From Maniola hyperantus (taxonomy: Eukaryota; Arthropoda; Insecta; Lepidoptera; Nymphalidae), in NCBI RefSeq assembly GCF_902806685.2, contig NC_048539.1, positions 16,346,378 through 16,410,377 of the forward strand: a stretch of DNA of 64,000 bases, in the 5' to 3' direction. Shown piece after piece: positions 38,601 to 42,774 of the stretch. Every line of letters begins with the position of its first letter. The first letter of the stretch is position 1. Made by a program: the position numbers and the translations under genes. The notes beneath the pieces are model-generated. The model did not search any database. It saw only the letters and a program-made list of their open reading frames with translations, and was not told the DNA's origin.

Positions 38601-40395
38601 AAAGGTCGATATGCACATTTTTTTTCTGTCGCGTACTGTTATTCGATGCATAACTTACAAAACAAACTTTTATATTTATATTTTACTAAGCCTCCGCTGT
38701 CCGTCTGTCCGTCCGTCTGTCTGTCAGCGGGCTGTTGTCTCATGAACCGTAATAGGTAAAGAGCTGAAATTTTCACAGTGTTGTATTGTATTTCTATTGC
38801 CGCTATAACAACAAATATCAAAAATTTCAAAATGGCCGCCATGTTTTTTAAAGTACATGTAATTTGATACGGAACCTTTCGTTTGCGAGTCTGACTCGCA
38901 CTTAGCTGGTTTTTAAATCCAATTAGCACGTGGCTCAATAATAAATGCGAATAAAAATGTAAATTCGCGAACACCACATATAAATCTTTATGTTTATATC
39001 ATTCGAAAGCAAAGACCGTTCTTTTAACGTTCGATTACATAAAACATAATATAAAAAATACGTTGTAACTGTGACTGTAGTCTCATATTATATAACAATC
39101 AACATAAGTATAAAAGTAAAATAAAATCCTGTTTATGCAAATAACTTAATAGCACTTCCTGAAATTTCAACTAAGTTGGTCCAGTTTTAAGTTTTACTTT
39201 TTTTTAAAAGAGCGCAATGTTTGGAGAATTCATGTAGGTATGTATATGAGTTTCTTTATCCTACCATAACTTCAAAACGCCTGAACAGATTTGGTTGTAT
39301 GGGGTATCGTTAGAATTCTTACATCATCCCGAGTGACACTGGCTATAATTTTTTTTTAAAAATACACTGTATCAGCTGTATGACGTCATTTTCAAATGTG
39401 ATTTTTTTTACTTTAACTTTTTTTACGTTTTTTGGCGGGGCAGTCATGTTTTTTATATTTTTATATATTTCACGCCTTGTTTTAAGTTATAATCTAATAA
39501 TTATGTAACTAATCCTCTTAAGGCTCTTATATCGTTATCTGTAATGCAATAAATGTAACTAAATACAAAAAATCTTTTTTCTCCATTTAGTTATAATGTT
39601 TTGGATATTGAAATACAATGTATAGCGAAAAAAAACTATATATAGTATATACATACAGAAAAAACGTATCACTAAAAAAAATTATATTTCCAAAAAATTT
39701 ATATGTAACACAATTACTAATTTAAAAATTCATGAGTAAAAGATTTTCGACTTACTTTTCAAAGCCCACAGCAATTTATCGTGCAATCCTTCCACATACT
39801 CCATCAGATCCTCCTTACATTGTCCAGTCACAGAGTTCCGCAGCTCACCCCACTGTTGCACTAATATTTCAGCATCCATAACTCGAAGCATACTCTCGAG
39901 CCCCAAAAAATGCGTATCATTAGAAACGGTCGTAATTTGCATTCGACTCTCGTTCACAGTACTACGTATAGAATCTGCTAGTTTCCCTATTATATTGCTA
40001 GGTTTCGTAGTCGTTTTCTCCGCCTGTTTCGTAGTTTTGACTATATGCTGAACATTGTGACTCGTTTCAGTAGTTGAAACTCGTTTTTCAGTCTCTACAT
40101 TGCCGAAAGCCTCAGCAAAAGTCAAACCATCGTCATCGGCGAATAGATCGAAAGTATCGTCCGAAGTAAACTTTTCGTTTTTTCTCGGATTCGGGACAGG
40201 AATCATGGATCCAATTAAATCTGGACTCAAGTCATCGTCGCCTCCTTTCGAGGAAGCTTTTTTGATGTTCTGAAAAGCGTCAATGAGACCGCTTCGTAGT
40301 TTTTCCTCGCGCGCGTTATCTTTTTCAGGATCTGATCCAATGACGGAACAAGAAGCACTGAGTAGGATAATGTTTATGAGCACAATGGGAGACAT
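367..40395 (-). CDS. nrf-6: NRF-6-like (nose resistant to fluoxetine) protein, 5' part of gene
   Basis: Minus-strand gene assembled from exon 1 (40395-39756), one copy of exon 2 (6176-6057, 6028-5909 or 5880-5761) and exon 3 (500-367); it runs off the left edge. Phases agree: exon 1 leaves one base that completes ATG (Met214) with exon 2, and exon 2 leaves one base that completes Arg254 with exon 3, giving 298 codons so far. The joined region reads LLWALK-MEDASGR...MFYWGNNYWTGSAELC...GPPFETAFYNVRM. This matches my knowledge of the NRF domain (ALKxLDASGK, GNLxWLGSxxEC, PPFxxxFYxxR). In C. elegans, NRF-6-type proteins pair this extracellular domain with a multi-membrane acyltransferase-3 domain and act in lipid and drug uptake. 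The acyltransferase part is not in the window. The family call is from motif memory; the exon structure is read directly. Confidence 0.75.
1065..1307 (-). mobile_element. Helitron-like element, family A
   Basis: Reverse orientation: CTAG end at 1065, TC end at 1307. Family A: 5'-TCTATATATATAAAAGGAAA, a (GACT)n run, a conserved central part, and ...GAAGTCGCGAGCATAAGCTAG-3' with hairpin. QSVSQSV-type ORFs over these copies are shadows of the tetranucleotide run. Confidence 0.75.
1448..1852 (+). repeat. Interspersed repeat E
   Basis: Starts AAAACCGGCCAAGTGCGAAT and ends AAGGTACGGAACCCTAAAAA. Contains CTACCTGCCAAATTTCGTGA and GACAGACAGACAGG. No coding potential. Class unknown to me. Confidence 0.65.
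1915..2355 (-). mobile_element. LINE-type ORF C-terminal fragment
   Basis: About 146 codons are open. They include [50 protein letters not shown] and AGSFFAQRISLAVQRGNAAS. I recall this block as the end of retroelement polyproteins in many invertebrates. A stop lies just upstream in frame, so only the 3' piece survives. Clade not assigned. Confidence 0.55.
2673..2895 (-). mobile_element. Helitron-like element, family A
   Basis: Full-length reverse copy with short (GTCA)n; both termini readable (CTAG, GA|T). Confidence 0.75.
3102..3172 (-). pseudogene. tRNA-like sequence (degenerate, Ser-CGA-like loop)
   Basis: 71 nt can fold as a tRNA: acceptor stem 6/7 pairs, D arm with GAGTGGTCAG loop, perfect 5-bp T arm around TTCGATT. 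The anticodon loop is CGCGAAC, so the universal T33 is a G, and one stem pair is broken. The anticodon would be CGA (Ser), but the long variable arm of tRNA-Ser is missing. Probably a tRNA pseudogene or a SINE head, not a working gene. Confidence 0.4.
3757..3887. mobile_element. Palindromic MITE, family P1
   Basis: CTATAGAGCACACTTTGACT...GTTAAAACGAGATAGATTTA mirrored by ATCTATCTCATTTTAACTCA...GTGCAATCTATAG. Related copy at 36357-36474. Confidence 0.7.
3910..4086 (-). mobile_element. tRNA-derived SINE 2
   Basis: Reverse copy: AGAATATTAGCCATGTTAAA body and tRNA-like head (AGCTCAACAGG, GGTTCAAACCC on the minus strand), poly-A side at 3908-3924. Confidence 0.7.
4192..4367 (+). repeat. Interspersed repeat E, internal fragment
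   Basis: TTTTTAGTTCATGACCACAA through GGTTCTAGGTCAACGGGA. Confidence 0.6.
4565..5245 (-). mobile_element. LINE 3' end (CR1/jockey-like ORF2 C-terminus and 3' UTR)
   Basis: A minus-strand frame with no ATG stays open for about 105 codons and stops at 4911-4913. It includes YSDSGLLTVRKLYVLSIVLR, HKSLPFSPANKRNRFIVAKT and ACKEILKKYLLSLNYDEVES. This Arg/Lys-rich end is typical of CR1/jockey-type LINEs. The 3' UTR contains the GT-rich microsatellite at 4764-4838. Confidence 0.65.
4764..4838. repeat. (GT)n/(GC) microsatellite
   Basis: A run of GT dinucleotides with interspersed GC steps, inside the LINE 3' region. Confidence 0.9.
5612..5720. mobile_element. hAT-type MITE, right end lost
   Basis: CAGTGG terminus and body (GGCATTAGTTAGGTAGGAAC, GGTAAGCAGTGCATTTATGC) match the MITE at 23485. 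The right terminus is replaced by the NRF exon array after TATGACCT. Confidence 0.65.
5761..6176 (-). repeat. nrf-6: NRF-domain exon 2 in three identical tandem copies (148-bp period)
   Basis: Three 120-nt exon copies (6176-6057, 6028-5909, 5880-5761) are separated by 28 bp that contain both a donor (CAACC|GTACGT) and an acceptor (TTTGTTGCAG|TGG). The upstream acceptor of the rightmost copy differs (TTTTTTGTTGCAG). Each copy encodes 40 codons in phase 1-1, including the conserved FYWGNNYWTGSAELC block. The 28-bp spacers are far below normal insect intron length, so at most one copy should enter a given mRNA. About ten bases of a fourth copy lie at 5719-5728. Either a very recent exon duplication or an assembly error. 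Confidence 0.85.
6810..7249 (-). mobile_element. Helitron-like element, family SR (long)
   Basis: Same body as 13022-13516 without the nested MITE: CCCATGGGTGCAATATAGAT ... CCGTTGCGTAGTTTAAAAGA ... TATGTAGAGA|T. The 3' terminus is mutated to CTAT. In NRF intron 1. Confidence 0.65.
7733..7967 (+). mobile_element. Helitron-like element, family A
   Basis: TCTATATATATAAAAGGGAA at the left, seven GACT units, CATAAGCTAG|T at the right. Confidence 0.75.
7982..8161 (-). mobile_element. Helitron-like element, family A, decayed
   Basis: CTAGTTTATGCTCGGGACTC to ATTAATAGA|T, lacking the tetranucleotide run. Confidence 0.6.
8848..9095 (+). mobile_element. Helitron-like element, family D, with long (TCTG)n
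   Basis: ATAAATGCGAATGTGTGTCT, an expanded CTGT run (8873-8927), the central block, and GGGCATCAGCTAG|T. Confidence 0.7.
9887..10075 (-). mobile_element. Helitron-like element, family D, 5'-truncated
   Basis: CTAGATGATGCCCGCGACAT through GCCGTGAAAAGCTAGCAGAC; the 5' TC end is missing. Confidence 0.65.
10496..10622 (+). mobile_element. LINE 3' UTR fragment (same family as 23632)
   Basis: AGAGCAACCGCCGAGTTTCT through ACTTGTAAAAGTTT, then AATAAAAAAATTT and ATTT repeats, matching the tail of the LINE at 23886-24030. Confidence 0.6.
10627..10842 (+). mobile_element. SINE 1, 5'-truncated
   Basis: Body and (GAT)n tail of SINE 1; the tRNA head is missing. Confidence 0.7.
11030..11185 (+). mobile_element. 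Helitron-like element, family D fragment
   Basis: Decayed family D body (TACTAATATCATAAT ... TTTTTATCCCTGAAAAG) without a CTAG end. Confidence 0.5.
11648..11982 (-). mobile_element. Helitron-like element, family K
   Basis: CTAGCTGACCCGCCCCGGCT at the left; on the minus strand the element starts A|TCTGTATATGTAAATTC. The body (CCCACTTAGGGGTGGAATTT, AGTCAGTCAGTCAGGAC) differs from A and D, but the 3' hairpin/CTAG layout is the same. Confidence 0.65.
12000..12470 (+). mobile_element. LINE 3' end
   Basis: The plus frame reads LWNALPLTIRKSKSLDSFK-TAVKNHYLTN then a stop near 12105, typical of the end of LINE ORF2. An AT-rich 3' UTR follows, ending with AATAAAG and TTATT repeats near 12440-12468. 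Confidence 0.55.
12492..12654. mobile_element. hAT-type MITE with 8-bp target duplication
   Basis: TIR CAGTGGCGTGCA...TGCACGCCACTG; CTTGGAGA at both sides (12484-12491, 12655-12662). Eight-base duplications and CAGTGGCG ends fit the hAT superfamily. Confidence 0.8.
12802..13020 (-). mobile_element. Helitron-like element, family D variant
   Basis: CTAGCTGATGCCCGCGACTT to the TTTATAATATTA end; carries AACAAACATCCAAACATCCA instead of the CTGT run. Confidence 0.65.
13022..13516 (-). mobile_element. Helitron-like element, family SR, carrying a nested MITE
   Basis: CTAGCGACCCGCCCCGGCTT ... TATGTAGAGA|T. Interrupted at 13068-13304 by a MITE. The undisturbed body is at 6810-7249. Confidence 0.7.
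13068..13304. mobile_element. MITE nested in a Helitron, TAAT duplication
   Basis: Terminal inverted repeat GTCAGTGGCGGATTTG at both ends, 237 bp. TAAT flanks it on both sides (13064-13067, 13305-13308). The empty site reads ACTAATGTGGTG at about 6855. Confidence 0.75.
13732..14146 (+). repeat. Interspersed repeat E
   Basis: AAAAAACCGGCCAAATGCGA to GGTACGGAACCCTAA, full length. Confidence 0.7.
14147..14395 (-). mobile_element. tRNA-derived SINE 3, 3' part
   Basis: Reverse copy, directly after an E repeat. Includes a hairpin of GGAAGGGGTATGG against CCATACCCCTT. Confidence 0.65.
14396..14866. other. No gene seen; short GC-rich patch
   Basis: NRF intron 1. A CCGCCGCCCGCCGCCGCC-type patch near 14556 and GC-rich DNA to 14760; no ORF or splice pattern supports an exon. 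Confidence 0.5.
14867..15040. mobile_element. Palindromic MITE, family P2
   Basis: TACAGTAGCCGGCAAG and AAATATTGTACATCG mirrored at the right end (CGATGTACAATATTTCTTGC). Copies at 38449-38645 and 52243-52441. Confidence 0.75.
15236..15590. mobile_element. Two tandem copies of MITE family P3
   Basis: Two units with a 178-bp period (15237-15414, 15415-15588): GGGCGATTGTCTAAAACC, ATCAATCATTATTACAATCT, GTGACATTGTAGCTGTCAAA. ORFs across it are shadows. Other copies at 17840-17990 and 60832-61177. Confidence 0.75.
15984..16209 (+). mobile_element. Helitron-like element, family D (TCAGTACCC type)
   Basis: A|TCAGTACCCTTATTATAAA to GGGCATCAGCTAG|T; full length with both termini. Confidence 0.75.
16238..16546 (+). 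mobile_element. RTE-type LINE ORF2 C-terminal fragment
   Basis: Open from LRDKIRNEGIRRRTKVTDIA through LKWQWAGHVCRRTDGRWG, VLEWRPR, VGRPPTRWTDDLKKVAGS to AYVQQWTQTG-stop. This is the recurring C-terminal block of the RTE-like LINE in this window. Short TGATTGATTGAT tail. 5'-truncated. Confidence 0.75.
17298..17628. mobile_element. MITE with ~37-bp terminal inverted repeats
   Basis: TTACTTTATTATAAACTAGG-ATAAAAATAATGACGT at 17302-17337, with its reverse complement at 17587-17623. No coding potential inside. Confidence 0.75.
17840..17990. mobile_element. MITE family P3, diverged
   Basis: CTGCATCAATCATTATTACA ... GTGACATTGTAGCTGTCATT. Confidence 0.65.
18120..18534 (-). mobile_element. Helitron-like element, family A, containing a SINE
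   Basis: CTAGCTTATGGTCGCAACTT to TTATTGGA|T. The body is interrupted after GTCCAGTAGTTT by SINE 2 (about 18283-18463) and resumes with AGTTTGCGCTGTGCG, so AGTTT is duplicated. Confidence 0.7.
18283..18463 (-). mobile_element. SINE 2 inserted in a Helitron
   Basis: Long T run (the element's poly-A tail, reversed), body and tRNA head; AGTTT duplicated at the borders. Confidence 0.75.
18830..18986 (-). mobile_element. SINE 1 fragment
   Basis: Reverse copy of the 3' half (CACACACCTTTGACAACATT, GGCATGCAGG). Confidence 0.65.
19011..19352 (-). mobile_element. Helitron-like element, family A, with inserted retro-tail
   Basis: CTAGCTTATGCTCGCGACTT at the left. The body breaks at about 19050 and resumes at about 19196; the insert (TTGCAATGCCCTAACGGGGC, ending AATAAATAAATC) is bordered by ATAAAT on both sides. 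It resembles a LINE/SINE 3' end. Confidence 0.65.
19359..19558 (-). mobile_element. Helitron-like element, family D
   Basis: CTAGCTGATGCCCGCGACTT to ATAGTATGGA|T; carries (GACA)n; lies seven bases from the preceding family A copy. Confidence 0.7.
19636..19800 (+). mobile_element. SINE 2
   Basis: GTGGACTGAAAACCGAAAGG head, GTCGTACCTACTCCTAGCAC body, A-rich tail. Contains a short duplication around the B box (TTCAAACC twice). Confidence 0.7.
20363..20586 (+). mobile_element. Helitron-like element, family A
   Basis: TCTAAATATATAAAAGGAAA to CATAAGCTAG|T. Confidence 0.75.
20850..21175 (+). mobile_element. tRNA-derived SINE 1, full length with 9-bp target duplication
   Basis: tRNA-like head with A box (TAGCCTAGTGGTTAGG) and B box (GGTTCAATCCC), a conserved body (AACATCGTGAGAAAACCTGC, TCTACCAATCCGCACATGGC) and a (TGATGA)n tail. 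ATATTTGAT flanks it at 20841-20849 and 21176-21184. The tail matches the RTE LINE ends of this window. Confidence 0.85.
21185..22649. other. No gene seen; AT-rich intron
   Basis: NRF intron 1. Short ORFs at 21986-22295 overlap on both strands without coding signs. An E2 stub at 21325-21390 and a T/ATTT run at 21619-21655. Confidence 0.5.
22650..23075 (+). mobile_element. LINE RT C-terminal fragment, frameshifted
   Basis: Frames read QAQVRSCMEYCSYLFDGSAK, LAALDAVECRARRLIGEDS, HRRKVAGLSVFYRIYFGECA, QELFELVLPSRFYHRTARHR, then shift to RFASSFLIRIGSGV. This is the typical C-terminal block of jockey/R1-like LINEs. At least one frameshift; not functional. Confidence 0.7.
23102..23343 (+). mobile_element. 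SINE 1, 5'-truncated
   Basis: From CTAACTTTTCGGAGTTATAT to the GATCATGATGATGAT tail. Confidence 0.7.
23485..23630. mobile_element. hAT-type MITE with 8-bp target duplication
   Basis: TIR CAGTGGCGTGCA; CCTGTATG at both sides (23477-23484, 23631-23638). Confidence 0.8.
23632..24030 (+). mobile_element. LINE 3' end with (ATTTT)n tail
   Basis: The ORF end reads FNNKIPQTILDLPLHKFKKS and KKAYYTIEDYLNDKRAW-stop at about 23800. A 3' UTR follows, which recurs at 10496, 30953 and 48917, and ends AATAAAAAAG plus ATTTT repeats. A hAT-type MITE (23485-23630) sits just upstream, inserted in the same copy. Confidence 0.65.
24705..26535. mobile_element. Inverted-repeat (foldback-like) unit enclosing the LINE fragment
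   Basis: Left arm about 24711-24840 and right arm about 26395-26525 are near-perfect reverse complements (AAAACCGACTTCGATACACA ... and its complement; also TATTATGGAACTATATTAAC). The LINE fragment lies between. It may be a foldback/MITE-type element hit by a LINE, or an inverted duplication. No clear target duplication was seen. Confidence 0.7.
25216..26356 (-). mobile_element. LINE reverse transcriptase fragment (non-LTR, jockey/CR1-like)
   Basis: A 368-codon ORF (26322-25216), open in frame a further ~10 codons upstream. It holds RT motifs in order: [34 protein letters not shown], YADD catalytic box, LGIIID, then a C-terminal region ending FKTSLKTFLISKAYYSIKEYL. The endonuclease and N-terminal RT are missing (5' truncation). 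The 3' UTR ends in repeats of the type TTTGTA near 24870-24905. The catalytic box and ORF are intact, so decay is recent or the copy is young. Clade is inferred from overall look. Confidence 0.85.
26559..26717 (-). mobile_element. SINE 2
   Basis: Reverse copy with B box and GAGCTATTGAGGCT head. Confidence 0.7.
27070..27375 (+). mobile_element. SINE 3
   Basis: tRNA-like head (AGTAGTGAACGCTGTGGTCT, GGTTTGATTCC), TGGCTAGTTACCACCCTAAC body, end CACTTACCACCAGGTGA. Confidence 0.7.
27453..27610. mobile_element. GC-rich palindromic MITE, family P4
   Basis: AGTATGCGACAGGTCGAGAT and GGCGATCGGGGTGGGG mirrored at the right (CCATCTCGTCCTGTCGCATA). Fragments at 640-700, 44225-44272 and 49746-49815. The ORFs here are shadows of the palindrome. 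Confidence 0.75.
28262..28481 (+). mobile_element. Helitron-like element, family D (TCAGTACCC type)
   Basis: A|TCAGTACCCTTGTTATAAA to GCGCATCAGCTAG|T. Confidence 0.75.
28482..29411. other. Nothing recognised; AT-rich intron
   Basis: NRF intron 1. No long ORF and no clear repeat family member. Confidence 0.5.
29412..29970 (-). mobile_element. SINE 1 split by a Helitron
   Basis: 3' part 29412-29639, tRNA-like head 29891-29970 (AGGTGCGTGCCCAGGTTCGA, reverse). The family A Helitron at 29640-29890 lies between. Confidence 0.75.
29640..29890 (-). mobile_element. Helitron-like element, family A, inserted in a SINE
   Basis: CTAGCTTATGCTCGCGACTT to TATATATAGA|T with eleven or so GTCA units. The flanking SINE resumes without loss or duplication. 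Confidence 0.8.
30253..30430 (+). mobile_element. Helitron-like element, family D, 3'-truncated
   Basis: TTATAAATGTGAAAGTGT to CAAAGAGTTCCCACG; no CTAG end. Confidence 0.55.
30635..30871 (+). mobile_element. Helitron-like element, K body with A-type 3' end
   Basis: Starts with the K-type 5' part (AAATTCAAAGTCCTGACTGA) and K middle (GGATTTTTCGAAATTCTACC) but ends GTCCACGCGGATGAAGCCGC-AAGCATAAGCTAG like family A. A chimera of two families. Confidence 0.6.
30953..31042 (-). mobile_element. LINE 3' UTR fragment (same family as 23632)
   Basis: Reverse complement of the same tail. A related stub lies at 48917-48975 (minus). Confidence 0.6.
31438..31538 (+). mobile_element. SINE 1 fragment
   Basis: CTTTTCGGAATTGTGCC through GGTGAAGGAAAATATC. 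Confidence 0.55.
31682..31717. repeat. 15-bp hairpin
   Basis: ACACACTTTTGGAAA, ATAATG loop, TTTCCAAAAGTGTGT; origin unknown. Confidence 0.75.
32162..32437. mobile_element. MITE with ~43-bp terminal inverted repeats
   Basis: AGTATAAGATTTTACGTCTC-ACCAACGTTGCTAGAATTCG at 32162-32203, mirrored at 32394-32437. Confidence 0.8.
32663..33382 (-). mobile_element. RTE-type LINE C-terminal fragment split by an insertion
   Basis: The minus strand reads LRDQIRNEEIRRRTRVTDLA ... VGRPPTRWTDDIKR down to 33126, and resumes at 32800 with DIKRVAGSRWIQAAQDRG ... YVQQWTSIG at about 32700, with a TGATGATGA tail (32663-32692). The 325 bp in between (32801-33125) is a later insertion flanked by a 13-bp duplication. 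Confidence 0.8.
32801..33125. mobile_element. Insertion in RTE fragment with 13-bp target duplication
   Basis: CGTTTGATGTCGT occurs at both borders (32788-32800 and 33126-33138). The uninterrupted site can be read in the RTE copies at 42590 and 48270. Ends share a 23-bp inverted repeat (32832-32855 and about 33103-33125), and a second hairpin lies at 33053-33103. AATAAA is followed by ATTT repeats near 33024-33050, suggesting an RNA-derived segment. Family unknown. Confidence 0.7.
33449..33658 (+). mobile_element. Helitron-like element, family A
   Basis: A|TCATATAAAAGGAAAAAGAG to AATAAGCTAG|T. Confidence 0.7.
34455..34630 (-). repeat. Interspersed repeat E2 (related to E)
   Basis: TTAGGTTCCGTACGCGAAGG, TCTGTCAGCGGACTGTATCT, CTCGCACTTGGCTAGTTTTT. 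Shares E's ends but has a different middle. Confidence 0.6.
34678..34890 (+). mobile_element. SINE 1, 5'-truncated
   Basis: CACTTGCTTTAACGGTGAAG to GGCGATGGGTTAATCATGAT. Confidence 0.7.
35101..35386. mobile_element. MITE with ~36-bp terminal inverted repeats
   Basis: GTTACGCACTCATCCGATCC-GAATCC mirrored by GGATTCGGATCGGATGCAGT-ACGTAAC. A stub of the same family lies at 9838-9875. Confidence 0.7.
35490..35574 (-). mobile_element. Helitron-like element, family D fragment
   Basis: GGGCCGTGAAAAGCTAGCAG to TTAATATGGA|T; only the 5' third remains, joined to a SINE 1 stub (35430-35460). Confidence 0.5.
36051..36104. repeat. Perfect 24-bp palindrome with 6-base loop
   Basis: Arm CAGTATGCGAGATTCTATGA-AATA, loop TCCCAG, exact reverse-complement arm. 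Confidence 0.85.
36357..36474. mobile_element. Palindromic MITE, family P1
   Basis: AGTTAAAACGAGACAGA mirrored by TCTGTCTCGTTTTAACT, outer arms diverged. Confidence 0.65.
37021..37098 (-). mobile_element. Helitron-like element, family A fragment
   Basis: GTACGTTGATAGGTCAGTCA to ATAATATTTAGA; only the 5' third remains. Confidence 0.5.
37420..37590 (+). mobile_element. RTE-type LINE fragment, decayed
   Basis: LRVTQRAMKRAM is followed by a frameshifted version of the block found at 37980 and 48062, with stops. Not coding. Confidence 0.55.
37974..38302 (+). mobile_element. RTE-type LINE ORF2 C-terminal fragment
   Basis: Open through AMLAVSVRDKIRNEEIRRRT, KLKWQWAGHACRRGDGRWSR, VLEWRPR, SVGRPPARRPEDIKR and AYVQQWTSTG-stop. 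Followed by a short GATGATGATG tail. It differs from the 42511/48062 copies, so at least two RTE subfamilies are present. Confidence 0.75.
38449..38645. mobile_element. Palindromic MITE, family P2
   Basis: TGTACAGTACGTGGCAGAAA ... TTTCTGTCGCGTACTGTT. Confidence 0.7.
38680..38915 (-). repeat. Interspersed repeat E2
   Basis: ACTAAGCCTCCGCTGTCCGT to CTCGCACTTAGCTGGTTTTT. A stub with the same start lies at 21325-21390. Confidence 0.6.
38926..39755. other. Nothing recognised; first part of NRF intron 1
   Basis: Strongly AT-rich with several A/T runs, immediately after the exon 1 donor on the minus strand. Confidence 0.5.
39756..40395 (-). CDS. nrf-6: NRF-6-like gene, exon 1 (signal peptide and start of NRF domain)
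   Basis: The 640-nt coding exon encodes 213 codons plus one base. I chose the second Met (40395) over the one at 40422: its context is CAAAATG, and it starts a clean signal peptide (MSPIVLINIILLSASC) with cleavage likely near residue 20. Residues about 20-175 are acidic and Thr/Ser-rich with two or three N-glycosylation sequons, a likely extracellular linker. The last ~40 residues begin the NRF domain (Cys193, then LHDKLLWALK). The donor is GAAAA|GTAAGT. If the upstream Met is used the protein gains nine residues. Confidence 0.75.
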
Positions 40396-40690
40396 TTTGT
40401 TTTTTTTGCCAAACACAAGCACATGCTTTTTTGGAAATGTTTTGAACTTTTACAGTAACTTTTTTTTTTTGTGTTTTTAATGGAACTTTCTTTGTCGGTG
40501 TGTCAAAGGTGCGCGCGCGTCGACATAGCCGGAGAGCGACTGGTCGGTGGAAGGCTTCGTGACATAACGTTGTTACGGCGCTGTGGAGTGGAGCCACTTT
40601 CACTGTCGTCCGTCGTTGTGTTGGCCGCAAGAGGCAGCATCCTTGTAGGGCGAGCGATGCGTGCGCTCCACTTTTTTTTCTATTGAGCAA
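40396..40690 (-). promoter_or_regulatory. nrf-6: 5' UTR / promoter candidate of the NRF-6-like gene
   Basis: The DNA upstream of the chosen ATG has a T-rich/A-rich leader (40400-40470) and then a block unusually rich in CpG for this window (40498-40675). A transcription start inside or just upstream of this block is inferred from composition only; no TATA box was recognised. Confidence 0.3.
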
Positions 40691-40838
40691 ATGCTATCAT
40701 TTTGGGAAGGATCCTTTTTAAGGATATTATTATTACCTACTTAAATTATTTAGGTATTCTCGTTGACATAATTTTAATCTATGTTAACTTACTTAAGAGA
40801 AGTTCACCTGACATCAGCCCGGCAGTTTTATATTTCTA

Positions 40839-40957
40839 CTAGCGTATACCTACTCGCGACTACGTCCGCGTGGACTACACAAATTTCAACCCCCCATTTC
40901 ACCCCTTTAGGGGTTCAATTTTCAAAAATCCTTTCTTAGCGGATGCCTATAGCAGAT
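40839..40957 (-). mobile_element. Helitron-like element, family A, 5'-truncated
   Basis: CTAGCGTATACCTACTCGCG to CTTAGCGGATGCCTATAG; ends abruptly. Confidence 0.6.
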
Positions 40958-40999
40958 AGGGACAGAAATATCAATATCACAATAGAAATCTAAAGATAT

Positions 41000-41605
41000 A
41001 AAAGGAAAAGGAAAGGATCTAAAGAAATTTGAATTGAATTGAATTGAAAGGTGACTGACTGACTGACTGACTGATCTATCAACGCATAGCCCAAACTACT
41101 AGACGGACCGAAATTCGGCATGCAGATACCTAGCTATTATGATGTAGGCATCCGCTAAGAAAGTATTTTTTTTAATTTTTTTATGCAGATACAAGTTAGC
41201 CCTTGACTGCAATTTCACCTGATGGTAAGTGATGATGCAGTCTAAGATGATAGCGGGCGAACCTGGAAGGGGTATGGCAGTTATTATTAAACCCATACCC
41301 CTTTGGTTTCTACACGGCATCGTACCGGAACCCTAAATCGCTTGGCGGCACGGCTTTGCCGGTAGGGTGGTAACTAGCCACGGCCGAAGCCTCCCACCAG
41401 GCCAGACCAGAAATTTAGAAATTATAAAATTCAAAACCCCTGCCAGGAATCGAACCCGGGACCTCCCACTAATAAGACCACAGCGCTCACCACTGCGCCA
41501 GGAAGGTCGTCAAATTTTTGAAAATTCAACGCCTAATGGGTGAAATAGGGGTTTGAAATTTGTGTAGTCCACGCGGGCGAAGTCGCGAGCACATAAGCAG
41601 TCTAG
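41000..41605 (+). mobile_element. Helitron-like element, family A, containing SINE 3
   Basis: AGATATAAAAGGAAAAGGAA at the left and GCGAGCACATAAGCAGTCTAG|T at the right. SINE 3 (41167-41512) is inserted where the family reads GAAAGGATTTTTG. Confidence 0.7.
41167..41512 (-). mobile_element. SINE 3, full length, inside a Helitron
   Basis: Minus strand: CTGGCGCAGTGGTGAGCGCT (A box), GGGTTCGATTCCTGGC (B box), body, and T/A-rich tail at 41167-41190. Confidence 0.8.
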
Positions 41606-41773
41606 TAATAAACAAAATTACAGTCCCACGCATTACTGGATTATAATTACTTACGTGATTTTTCTTCGTTACTAAGTTTTCTGTCCGTTAGTATAATTGT
41701 AATTTTGCAAGCTACAACAAAAACTCCGTTCTCATCAATAGTTCTCATATATTAAGTCGTGTTTACATAATTT

Positions 41774-42203
41774 TTAGGGTTCCGTACCGCAAAAGGAAAA
41801 ACGGAACCCTTATAGGATCACTTTGTTGCCTGTCTGTCTGTCTGTCGGTCTGTCCAGAAACCTACAGGGTACTTCTCGTTGACCTAAATCATGAAATTTG
41901 GCAGGTAGGTAGGTCTTATAGCAGACATTCGGGGAAAAATCTGAAAACCGTGAATTTGTGGTTAGGTACATCACACAAAAAAATTAAATTGTGGTCATGA
42001 ACTAATAATAAGTATTTTCAATTTTCGAAGTAAGATAACAAGTGGGGTATCATATGAACGGGCTTTTCTTGGTCATTCTGAAACAGATTTTTATTTATTT
42101 TTATGCATCATAGTTTTTGAATTGTCGTGCAAAATGACGAAAAAATACGACTATAGTACGGAACCCTCGTTGCGCGAGCCTGACTCGCACTTAGCCGGTT
42201 TTT
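41774..42203 (-). repeat. Interspersed repeat E
   Basis: TTTAGGGTTCCGTACCGCAA to CACTTAGCCGGTTTTTG, full length, reverse. Confidence 0.7.
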
Positions 42204-42510
42204 GTCAAAATTCCCACATTAACTCTTTATTTGCTCCTCCATTGTATTGTAATTCGTATACATCTCACGCGCGGCAAATTTCTCTGAAAACTATGAATTG
42301 AAGATCGCTATTGTCCCGTTCTATTACATAATATGGAAAAACATTTACATAGAATATTTTATTTCAGCATTTACCCATGAAAGTTTAGTACACAAACTTT
42401 TCTCTCCAATAAATGTAGCATTTCGGGTAAGTACTTAGTAGACTTTTGCGTACTTACCAAACATTGTTTTTGTGCTTAGTATCAAAAAAAGTTCATACAT
42501 ACATACCTAG

Positions 42511-42726
42511 TTCGTACAACCGATAGACGTTGGGGTCCCAAGGTGCTAGAATGGCGACCTCGCACCGGAAGACGCAACGTTGGAAGACCCCCCACTAGGT
42601 GGACGGACGACATCAGACGAGTCGCAGGGAGCCGCTGGATGGCGGCGGCGCATGACCGTGGCGTGTGGAAGTCCCTACAAGAGACCTTTGTCCAGCAGTG
42701 GACGTCTATTGGTTGATGATGATGAC

Positions 42727-42774
<48 letters not shown>
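42511..42774 (+). mobile_element. RTE-type LINE 3' end with long GAT tail
   Basis: The frame reads RTTDRRWGPKVLEWRPRTGR, VGRPPTRWTDDIRRVAGSRW, GVWKSLQETFVQQWTSIG-stop. The LINE terminal repeat continues as (GAT)n from 42715 to 42774. The polyaspartate ORF in another frame is only the microsatellite. Confidence 0.8.
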
